Source: Neocallimastix lanati (nom. inval.) (taxonomy: Eukaryota; Neocallimastigomycota; Neocallimastigomycetes; Neocallimastigales; Neocallimastigaceae). Taken from it: a stretch of DNA of 20,000 nt. Below the pieces are notes generated by a model that was not told where the DNA came from, made no database searches, and saw only the letters and a program-made list of their open reading frames with translations. The stretch covers positions 315,001 through 335,000 of the forward strand of contig JACVTC010000070.1 of NCBI GenBank assembly GCA_016946835.1, given 5' to 3'. Positions 1 through 8,224 of this stretch are shown here, in pieces (the first letter of the stretch is position 1; each line of letters begins with the position of its first letter). A program made the position numbers and the translations under genes.

Positions 1-200
1 TATGAATGCAAACTGACCAGGAGCGTTAACCCTGAAAATGCAGTAAGATAGGCCAGTAGAGTAGGGCTAATTCCTTTGAAGGAGAAACCCATAATTTCTT
101 TCAGATTGTATATTCAAACCCTAATCCGAAATAGGAATTTTATATAAACAGAAAAATTTTAATCATCTAGAGGTGAAGTTTGTTGCATATGGACTTTTTC
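1..200. other. GC-richer segment of unknown identity, cut by the window edge
   Basis: This stretch has visibly more G and C than the almost pure A/T DNA that follows from about position 205. On the minus strand a frame runs open from a Met codon at 90-92 to the window edge (30 codons, beginning MGFSFKGISP and strongly hydrophobic), with an in-frame stop a few codons upstream. On the plus strand, frame 1 is also open apart from a TAG at 49-51, until a stop near 150. Neither reading is decisive. It could be the first codons of a minus-strand gene, a decayed coding fragment, or another repeat-family member. I see no convincing similarity to the retroposon elsewhere in the window. A short stretch near 170-180 recalls an 18S rRNA phrase, but the rest does not fit rRNA. 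Confidence 0.4.
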
Positions 201-744
201 CTGAATTTAAATAATACTTTATTTATTTATTAATTTTTTAAAAAAACATAATTAATAAAAAAAAAAAAAAGTTTGCAATAATTACATCAATAAAATAATA
301 ATAATAATAATAAAAATTAATCTTTAAAAAAAAAATAAAGAAAGAAAAAGAAAAAAATTTTTTTTTTATTTTTTATTATAAAATTTTATAAATAATTAAT
401 ACTTATTGCTTAAATTTTAAATGATTTATATTAATGATTTATAATTTGATATATATATTATTAATATTTAATATTAACATAGAAATATAAATAAATTATA
501 AGTCAAATAATAAATTATATAAAAATAAAAAAAATAAAAAAAAAAATATATTTTTAATTTATATATATGTATTTCCCATAAAATCCTAATTTATTTTATA
601 TATATTTTATTTTATTCTTTTTTTTTTTTTTTTTTTTTCCCATATCATAAATTAATATAATTAAATATTTCGTATTATTTTTCCACCCTTCAAATGATTA
701 GACTTTAAATATAAAGTATGTATATTCGTTATATTTAATGTACG

Positions 745-1042
745 TTTAAGTTTGTTAGTTCTTCCTTAGTAATATCAAAGATATTGATGACAACCTCCAA
801 AAAAAAAAAATGTTCAAAGAGCTGATAAAACTAGTTTCATATCAATCACTTTTAAAAATGTTTTTATTATTATTTTTGAAATTTCTAAAAAAAAAAAAAA
901 AAACATGAATTCAAAACCGATAAATATAATTAATAGTGAAGATTATATGAAAGAGATATTATTTAAGGAAGAGCTATAAAATAAAAACCAACATTTAAGT
1001 ATGTTAGTTCTTCCTTAATAATATCAAAGATATTGATGATAA
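745..1042. repeat. 49-bp direct repeat, two copies 249 bp apart
   Basis: Positions 745-793 and 994-1042 align without gaps over 49 bp with only about four mismatches. Both contain the words GTTAGTTCTTCCTTA and ATATCAAAGATATTGATGA. These are more complex than the surrounding A/T runs, so convergence by composition is unlikely. Each copy holds a small self-complementary core (ATCAA, five bases, TTGAT). Between the copies, at 955-976, lies a partial inverted copy of the same motif. The family is unrecognised; it may be a decayed miniature transposon or a local duplication. Confidence 0.75.
955..1025. repeat. Inverted repeat made by two opposed copies of the same motif
   Basis: The arm at 955-976 (22 nt) and the arm at 1005-1025 (21 nt) are reverse complements with one mismatch and one single-base bulge, enclosing about 28 nt. 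Both carry TTAAGGAAGA or its complement. The right arm is part of the second copy of the 49-bp direct repeat. The locus therefore has two direct copies plus one partial inverted copy of one sequence. Confidence 0.7.
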
Positions 1043-2923
1043 ATACAATAAATTTAAAACAAGTGTTAAGAGGCAAATACTTCAATAAGAAAAATAAAAT
1101 ATAATAAAGAAAAAAAAATAAAAGTAAAATATAAATTACATTAAATTCCATTGAATTATATTATATTACAATTATTATGTACATTATAAATATGAAATAA
1201 ATTATATTTTTTATACTTTTTAATTTAAAAAAAAAAAAAAATTATTTCAATCTCCCAACACCTAATTCTTTAAATAAAATATTATATATTTATAAACATT
1301 CTTTATTTATTTATTTACTTATTATGAAATTAATAATAATATTTATATTTATAAATTCCTATAATTATTTTTTTTTGTAATAAATTCTAATTATATAAAA
1401 TATATCAAAGCAAAATAAAAAATAAATAATAATCTAAATAAATAAATGTATATAAAAATCAAAATAAATCATATAAATAAAATAAAATAAAAATAAAATC
1501 ATATTTAAAATAATAATAATAATAACCAATTAATAGAATATTCTGATGAAAGTAAAATATAATGCAACATTGATGTTTATTACTTTATTTTTTTTTTTTT
1601 TAAAAAAATGAAACCATGATAAAAGGAAAATAGAATATACCAAAACAATATAAAAGAATATTTATTAATTTAAAACTATAATTTTAACTTTTTTTTTATT
1701 ATTAAACATCCACATTCAGCATTCACCCATTGACAGGCGTACCTTTATTTTTTTTTTTTTTTTGACTATTAATAAATAAATCAATTATAAAAATAAGAGT
1801 AGCAACTTTAATAATAAATAAAGAAAAAAATTTTTTTCACATATTTTTTATATCTTTTATTATCAATATACCTATTTAATTATTAATCTCTTATATTAAT
1901 TATCTTTTGAATTAATAAATATATATTTATTCAGTTTAATAAGCAATATAAATGAAAAAATCAAATTTTTTAAAATAACAACATAAGATAAAAATAATAA
2001 AAAATTGTTAAAATATATATATATAAATGATTATTAATATTGATTAATGATATAAAAAATTTAATATAATTTTATTATGTATTTTTATATGAATCATTAA
2101 ATAATATTATTATTATTTATTATTGTAGGACAAAGGATTAAAATCAATTTTTTTTTAATTTTTAATTAAACCTTTTTTAGTTAATTTCACACAAATAATA
2201 TTATTTGAATATTCATGTTATGCAATTATTCAACACTTTTCTATTAATTAATAATTATTTATTGAAAATTAACTAATTGATAAGTATAATATTTCTTATT
2301 TCATTATTACTTTTAATTCAATAAAGAATGAATTTTAAAATTATCTTTTTCTTCAATCTTTTTTTTTTCCTATAAAATTTATATTATTTAAATATACGTA
2401 TATATTTTGTTTTAAATAAAAAAAATATATTTATATAAAAATCTAATATTAAAATTGTTAAAATTTAAAAAAAAAAAACTTTAAAAGTTTTTATACATAA
2501 AATTAATATAATGTAATCATATATTATGAGTTAATTATTAATTAAAATTATTAATATATTTACATTACACAATCATGTCATGTTTATGATAAAAAAAAAA
2601 AAAAAAGGAGAAAACTAAAAAAAGTTATTTATTTTATTATTCATTATTATTAATAAATGATATTAATAATTTTTGTCAAATATTTTCAAATATTATTTGC
2701 TTAAAAAAATTTATTTAGTATTATGATTAAACTATTGTATTTATTATATAAACTATTACAATATATATAATTTTAATATATATATTCATACATAAACTTA
2801 AATAGAAAATTGAAGAATATTATATATGTAAATAAAAAAAAAAAAAAAAAAAAAAATAAAAAATACAAGGAAATATTATATGTAAATAAATAAATAAATA
2901 AATAAATAATGACATAATGACTA

Positions 2924-3074
2924 TTTTTTTTTAAACTGGTATTAATGAGAGGGATAACAGAGCCTTCAGTCTCTCCTCTAAATACCGTTTCAACATCGAC
3001 CAGAACCACTCTCTAAGTAAGACTAATATGAAGGACATTCCTAATGCGCCACTTTAACGAACAGGCTTCTTTTC
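2924..3074 (-). mobile_element. 5'-truncated SINE-like retroposon copy
   Basis: Read on the minus strand, this segment starts GAAAAGAAGCCTGT and ends in ACCAGT at 2935, followed by an A-rich tail (2924-2934). It aligns over its whole 140 bp with 19432-19590 of the plus-strand element near the right edge of the window. The central block around CATATTAGTCTT and CTTAGAGAG differs at one position over more than 20 bases, while the flanking parts are diverged. The first ~210 bases of the longer element, including the tRNA-like head, are missing. 5' truncation with a shared 3' end and A tail is typical of target-primed reverse transcription. A short open frame on this strand is an accident of the element and is not called as a gene. 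Confidence 0.75.
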
Positions 3075-3630
3075 TTATTTATTATCTATTTATTTTTTAC
3101 CTCCATTAAAATAATAATTGTTTAATTATTAAAATTAAATACTTTGCTTTATTTTAATAAATATCCCTATAATTTATTTTAAATATTAAATTCTATAATA
3201 TATCATTTTTATTAATAAATATAGTTTTTTATTGTTTAATATAATAAAAAATCCTTTATAAAAATTAATTTTTTAACTTTAAATTAATATTCAAAATAAT
3301 CATAATTTTACTATTATTGATTAATTACTAATATATTATAATTTTTATTTTTATTTTTTTTTCTTTCTTTTTTAAGTCTTTATTAATTATTATTATTATG
3401 ATATTAACAATGTAAATTTTATATTATTTATTTTATCTTATATTTTAATCCTTAACGCTATTTAATCAATGATGAAATAATAACTATAAAATTTTTAAAA
3501 TAATATATTATTAAATGATATAAAAAAAAAGAATAAAAAAAAATATTAATTTAAAAAAAAATTAAATTAAATTTATAAACTTATATCCATTAAAAAAATA
3601 AAAAATATAAATCAAAACAAATCTTTAATT

Positions 3631-3672
<42 letters not shown>

Positions 3673-3722
3673 ATAATAGTTTATTAAACGGAAACTATTA
3701 CAATTAAAATAATAAAAATAAA
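3075..3722. other. AT-rich spacer upstream of the orphan secreted-protein gene
   Basis: No gene is supportable here. The notable element is an uninterrupted run of 36 A at 3632-3667, ending about 55 bp before the ATG at 3723. Long poly(dA:dT) tracts in this position exclude nucleosomes and often mark promoters in AT-rich fungi and amoebae. That role is inference here, because such tracts are common throughout the window. A 36-base run is also prone to length error in the assembly. Confidence 0.5.
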
Positions 3723-4364
3723 ATGAAATGCATAAAATTTTATACCCTATTTTTATTTATAATAATAAATATAATAAAAATTAAGAGCAAGATCATAAAT
3801 ACAAAACTCTTAGAAACAATTAGTATAATTAACAAACCAAAAATAATTCATGAAAAAAGAAATGTAAATGGTTCCAATTCTTGTAGACCACTGATAAGTA
3901 CTGTTAATAAAAAAAAGTTTTTAAATCTTTATTATCATCCTATTAGTCTAATAATGTCTGAAGCAAGAATTCCATTTAAGAATTGTTATTATGAATTTCA
4001 AAGTAGTATTATCATTTGTAACGAAATAACAGCACGTTACGTATATATATTTTATTTACCAACGATTTCATATACTGAGGAATTGTATGGTTATAATAAT
4101 AATAATTCAACAGTAAAATGTAGTTTAGATAATTCAAAAATTAAAGATTGGTCATTTTGGTTATATGATAATGGTAGATTTACAGAAACTTATGATTTTA
4201 ATTATAGAGAACCTATTACTAAAAGTAAAATAAATTATTTCAAACTTATATTTGAAAATGATTGTGTTTATAGTTTACCTGTATTAAAAAAGGATTATGT
4301 TAAAGTGTCAATGCCTTCAGAATGTCAATCAATATATGGAAATACTAATAGAAAGAAAAATTGA
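3723..4364 (+). CDS. Orphan secreted or membrane-anchored protein with six conserved-looking cysteines
   Basis: The frame encodes 213 residues in one exon and I do not recognise the family. Residues 1-22 (MKCIKFYTLF, then LFIIINIIKI) form a short basic start and a hydrophobic core, which fits a signal peptide or signal anchor; no clear cleavage motif stands out. The rest has no further membrane segment. It contains six cysteines (C54, C88, C99, C133, C181, C201), an even number compatible with three disulfides in an extracellular protein. Asn-X-Ser/Thr sequons occur at N49 and near N127-N128. The sequence is rich in Tyr, Phe, Trp, Asn and Ser (SFWLYDNGRF at 144-153), suggesting a folded beta-rich domain rather than a chance frame. 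Codons are less monotonous than the flanks. It ends in a lysine-rich tail and TGA, directly followed by an A run. An upstream exon cannot be excluded. A function in substrate binding or at the cell surface would be guesswork. Confidence 0.72.
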   Translation: MKCIKFYTLFLFIIINIIKIKSKIINTKLLETISIINKPKIIHEKRNVNGSNSCRPLISTVNKKKFLNLYYHPISLIMSEARIPFKNCYYEFQSSIIICNEITARYVYIFYLPTISYTEELYGYNNNNSTVKCSLDNSKIKDWSFWLYDNGRFTETYDFNYREPITKSKINYFKLIFENDCVYSLPVLKKDYVKVSMPSECQSIYGNTNRKKN

Positions 4365-4577
4365 AAAAAAAAAATAAAATAAAATAAAATAATATATATA
4401 TATTAAATTATTCAATAATTTATTTTTTTTTTTTAAAAAAAAAAAAGGTAATAATTAATAAAGCAATTTTATTAAACTTTTTTTTTTTTTTTTTTTAAAG
4501 AAAAAAAAGTAATAAAAAAAGAAAAAACTTTAAATATATTAAATACAATTAAATTTTTTTTTAATTAGTAATTAAAA

Positions 4578-4616
<39 letters not shown>

Positions 4617-4663
4617 AAGAGAAAAAATAGATAATTAAATATTACGTTATTATTCTTTTTCTT

Positions 4664-4697
<34 letters not shown>

Positions 4698-4792
4698 CGA
4701 TATAGTAATTGGAAAATTTATATAGTGTAAGTAATAAATATTATTAATATATTTATATTTATTAAAAAAAAAAAAAAAAAAAAAAAAAAGAA

Positions 4793-4824
<32 letters not shown>

Positions 4825-5040
4825 GAAGTCTATTTTTTTTTTTTCTTTATTTTTCTTATAACACCTACATTTAAATTTTAAGTTTTCCATTTTTTTTTTT
4901 TTTTTTTTATATTTAATATAGAAGTAATTAATAAAGTTTACCATAATCATAATCATAATAACAATAATAATAAAAAATAGATTAAATAAAAAATAGAATA
5001 ATAGTAATAATAATAATACTTTTTTAAACATAAAACAAAA
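4365..5040. repeat. Homopolymer cluster downstream of the orphan gene
   Basis: This stretch is a succession of long A and T runs: 32 A at 4583-4614, 24 A at 4674-4697, then 26 A at 4764-4789 followed by GAAG and 28 T at 4794-4821. The last pair is a perfect 26-bp snap-back with a four-base loop. The Lys/Phe-rich open frame on the minus strand across it is only poly(A)/poly(T) read as codons. I see no gene. Run lengths here should be treated as approximate in any assembly. Confidence 0.8.
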
Positions 5041-5680
5041 AAAAAAATATAAATTAAAAAAAAAAATAAAAAATAAAATAAAAATAAAAATTACAAAATT
5101 TTATACCTTCAAAATAAATAAATTAAAAAATAAAAATAAAATAAATAATATTAAATTAATATTTTAATATATTTTATAACTTTTATAATTTTATATAATT
5201 TCTTTTATTATTATTATTTTTTTTCTTGTTTTAAATGTTTTGTTTTATATGAAATACTAAAATTATTAATTTAATATTTTATTTGTTGATTTAATCAGTT
5301 TAGTTTTTTTTTTTTTTTTTTTAAGTTTTAAAATTTATATATTCTTCTTCAATGTTGATCAAAAATAAGTTAAGTTTTCTCTAAATTGGAGTAATGATTA
5401 TTATTATTATAATTCAAGATTTCAATTTCATTTTCAAAAAATTATTTCAAAGAATCAGATAGATGAGACTCAATTTGTTACTGTGTAATTACAAAAATAG
5501 TAAAAAAATTTTTTTTTTTTTTAAAATAAAATTATTGAGACTTTTCATCTGTTAAAAGTCAGTAATTTAGGTTTTTATAATTATGACATTTTTTTAAATA
5601 ATATATAAAATATTTCTTTTGCAGAAAATATGTTTTAATATTATATTAATGAGCTTATCTCTTAATTTACATAAAAGGTT

Positions 5681-5858
5681 GATAATAAATAATAAATAAT
5701 TAAATAATGAATAATGAATAATGAATAATGAATAATAAATTATAAATAATGAGTAATAAATAATAAATAATAAATAATAAATAGTAAATTATAAATTATA
5801 AATAGGAAATAGTAAATAGGAAATGGTAAATGGTAAGTAAATAAGTAATAAATAATAA
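5681..5858. repeat. Degenerate AATAATGA/AATAAAT tandem array
   Basis: The array begins with AATAAT words, passes through about four clean ATAATGA units near 5704-5733, returns to AATAAAT units, and ends in diverged units such as AAATAGTAAATAGGAAATGG. The gradual change along one array suggests slippage expansion with mutations spreading locally. Confidence 0.7.
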
Positions 5859-6894
5859 AATTTTCACATTATTTATTATACATTGAAAATATATGAGAGA
5901 ACATTTTTTTAATATTTTCCTAAAACTCAAAAAGCTATTATTTTTATTAATATGTTTCACATTTAATTATTATATTAAAATGATGTTAATTATTATTATT
6001 TTTTTTTAACTTAACCAAAATATAATTAATAATTCATTATTTATTATTCGTTTCAAAATATGAATAATATTATATATATACAAATATACCAATATACAAA
6101 TATATTAATTAACAGTACATTCATTCACCACCCAAAAATTCAATATAACCTTTTAAAAAATAATTATCCTTTTTTTTTTTCCAGAAAACAAAACAATCGA
6201 ATTTTCTAAATATAAGGTATTAAAACTATTTTATATATAATTATGAAGAATATATTATTTTAAGTTATATTAATTAAAATATTTAATCATAAGAAGAATA
6301 ACCTATCCAACATTAAAAGATATAATAAAACTAAATAATATATAAATAATATTTTTCTATAAATAAATTTGAAATATAAAGGAATTGTTATGCCTAGTAT
6401 CTTGTTATTTTTTTTTTTAATAAATTATATTAACTATTGAACTTTAAAAAATTAGTATAAGAAATTTAATTAATTGTGATTAGATTTAATATTAAATAAT
6501 ATAACATTAACAAAGTTTATTATTAATCATAATAAATTAAATTAAAATTTAATAAAAGAGTTGTGTTACCTTAAATCATTAATTCTTTAAAACTTTACTA
6601 GTGATTCATATTTAGATAAATATAAAACTTTATATTTTATACTATGCAATAATTAAATATAGAGAAGCCTAGACAAAAAAAAAAAAATAAAAAATAAAAA
6701 ATAGAATTTTACTCAATGGATACTTAATTATAAATTTTCTTAGATAAATAAATAAAAACTTATGGAATCCTTTATAATAATAAATAGTATAATATTTAAA
6801 GTTTCGTTACAAAAAGAACTTTAAATAATATATATTTAAAATAAAATACAAAACTTTATATAAAAAAATAATTAATGGCGTATTTTGTTTTGAA

Positions 6895-6907
6895 GGGGTT
6901 GGGTTGG
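6895..6907 (+). other. G-rich tract in AT-only DNA
   Basis: The sequence GGGGTTGGGTTGG stands out in a region that otherwise has almost no G runs. It is followed by a small stem, TTGGT paired with ACCAA across an eight-base loop. The tract resembles telomere-type repeats but is only 13 bases long and has three G runs, so a stable quadruplex is doubtful. No function is assigned. Confidence 0.4.
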
Positions 6908-7292
6908 TATGTAATAACCAAATTTATATCAATTAATATCCTAATAGAATAAAAGATTTTTTTATTTTATTTTATTATGTTTTTATTTTGTTTTTCAATT
7001 AAAAGTTCCATACTTAATTTTTTTTTTTATTTAGACAGGGAAGAGAATACACTTCCATAATTTTATTAATTTTATTATAAAAAAAAACATGTAGAAGAAT
7101 ATTACACATATAGCAATTTTTTTTTTTTTGTAAATAATGTAAACTTTTAAAAATTTTATTTGTAATATTCAAAATAATAATGTCATAATATTGATGTATC
7201 AAATATAAATCGTAAACATTGATTACAATATATTTTATAACATATTTTTTATTTTTATTTTTATTTTTATTTTTTTTTTAATTTTAATATTA

Positions 7293-7401
7293 AAATTGAA
7301 ATTGCTTTTTGTTATATAATATAATTAATATTAAATATTATTAAAATGTGAAATTGAAATTTCTTGTTGTTATATAATTAATATTAAATATTATTAAAAT
7401 G
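7293..7401. repeat. Imperfect tandem duplication, units of about 58 and 51 bp
   Basis: Copy one (7293-7350) and copy two (7351-7401) both run AAATTGAAATT, a short T-rich stretch, GTTATATAAT, then TAATATTAAATATTATT and AAAATG. They differ by a small deletion in copy two and a few substitutions. It is a simple local duplication in spacer DNA. Confidence 0.75.
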
Positions 7402-7542
7402 CAAAATAGAACTATACTTTATATACTTTATATTAATATATAAGTATAATATTATTTTTTTATACAATTTTTGGGAATTATTTTAAAAAACTGTCATTTT
7501 TTTTATAATATTGTACTTTATTTATTACTAAAAAAAAAAGTA

Positions 7543-7605
7543 TTATTTAAATATAATCTAATATATTCTAATTAAATTATTTAAATATAATATATTCTAA
7601 TTAAA
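7543..7605. repeat. Short tandem duplication, about 34 and 29 bp
   Basis: Both units begin TTATTTAAATATAAT and end ATATTCTAATTAAA. The first has five extra bases in the middle. Like the duplication 200 bp upstream, it appears to be slippage-derived spacer sequence. Confidence 0.7.
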
Positions 7606-8209
7606 TTTAACTTATTAAATTAATATAAATACAAATATAAACATATATATAAATATATATTAATATATAATATTTTAAATTTATGGATTAAAAACATTTT
7701 ATCTTATTTTTATTAAAAATTTTTTTTTCAATTTTTTTATTAAATAAGATTTTTAATTAAAAAAATATTAATTTTTATTTAGAAAGTTTATTTAATAAAA
7801 AAATTTATGTAAAAAAAAATATGTAAATGTTTTTGTTCATATGATATCACGAAATTATATCTAGAAGATATAGATCTATGTTAAAAATACTTTAAATTTA
7901 AAATTTTTATTTTGTAACAGGTATAATATGAGAATTTAAATAGAATGAAAATTGTAATTTTTTTTTAAAATAAAAAATTTTTTTTTAAAAAAATACGAAT
8001 AAATAAAAAATATAAACAACATAACAAACAAACAAACAAACAATAATAATAAAATAAAATAAAATTTAAAAATTAAAAAATAAAAAATATAAATTGATTT
8101 ATTTATATATAAAAATAATATCTTTTTTTTTTTATGAAAATAATAGTTTAATATTAATAAAGAAAAAATTAATTTAAATCAAATTCAATAAATTTTAAAT
8201 AATATATCA

Positions 8210-8224
8210 ATGAAAATAAAATGA
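8210..8224 (+). promoter_or_regulatory. Four-codon upstream ORF overlapping the hydrolase start codon
   Basis: ATG at 8210 opens a frame of four sense codons (Met-Lys-Ile-Lys) that stops at TGA 8222-8224. That stop overlaps the ATG at 8221-8223 of the hydrolase, giving the ATGA arrangement known from termination-reinitiation. If the transcript starts upstream of 8210, scanning ribosomes would meet this ATG first, so hydrolase translation would depend on leaky scanning or reinitiation. The geometry is directly visible. A regulatory effect is inference, and the transcription start is unknown. In such A-rich leaders, a chance ATGAAAATAAAATGA is also possible. Confidence 0.45.

Larger units (their letters stand above)
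201..2923. other. AT-rich spacer without a supportable gene
   Basis: The stretch is dominated by poly(A) and poly(T) runs, for example a T run of about 21 at 618-638, and by AT-only words such as AATAAT and TATATA. Open frames here are short and made of Phe, Ile, Leu, Asn and Lys, as base composition alone predicts. The only structured sequence I can point to is the repeat pair and hairpin between 745 and 1042. I see no tRNA, rRNA or splice-bounded exon. Confidence 0.7.
5041..8209. other. Long AT-rich spacer between the two plus-strand genes
   Basis: No supportable gene lies in these 3.2 kb. There are several degenerate tandem repeats (5681-5858, 7293-7401, 7543-7605), a G-rich tract at 6895-6907, and a small hairpin at 5539-5560 (GACTTTT, eight-base loop, AAAAGTC). 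An imperfect inverted repeat has 9-bp arms ATCTTATTT at 7701-7709 and its complement at 7742-7750. A T-rich stretch ending in TTGCAG at about 5624 looks like a splice acceptor on the plus strand, but no matching donor or open exon was found. A (CAAA)n tract at 8025-8041 and a T run near 8122-8133 lie in the presumed promoter of the hydrolase gene. Confidence 0.6.

Noticed and set aside
160-185. Similarity to an 18S rRNA phrase (TAGAGGTGAAGTT)
   Set aside because: Only about a dozen bases agree and neighbouring sequence does not match rRNA.
785-825. Possible box C/D snoRNA (TGATGA then CTGA)
   Set aside because: The boxes are only about 32 bases apart, there is no terminal stem, and the second copy of the repeat lacks the D-box-like sequence.
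963-1151. Minus-strand open frame of 62 codons rich in Phe, Ile and Leu
   Set aside because: It is composition-driven, runs across the 49-bp repeat, and has no domain or distinct codon use.
2773-3009. Minus-strand open frame of 78 codons
   Set aside because: Its only non-repetitive part is the retroposon fragment, and the related full-length copy has stops in the corresponding stretch. The rest is poly-Phe/Tyr/Leu from A/T runs.
4762-5031. Minus-strand open frame of 89 codons with Lys and Phe runs
   Set aside because: The residues are translated poly(A) and poly(T) tracts; there is no support as a protein.
7014-7202. Minus-strand open frame of 62 codons
   Set aside because: It has slightly better residue mix than others but no recognisable motif and A/T-run ends. 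It is not distinguishable from chance.
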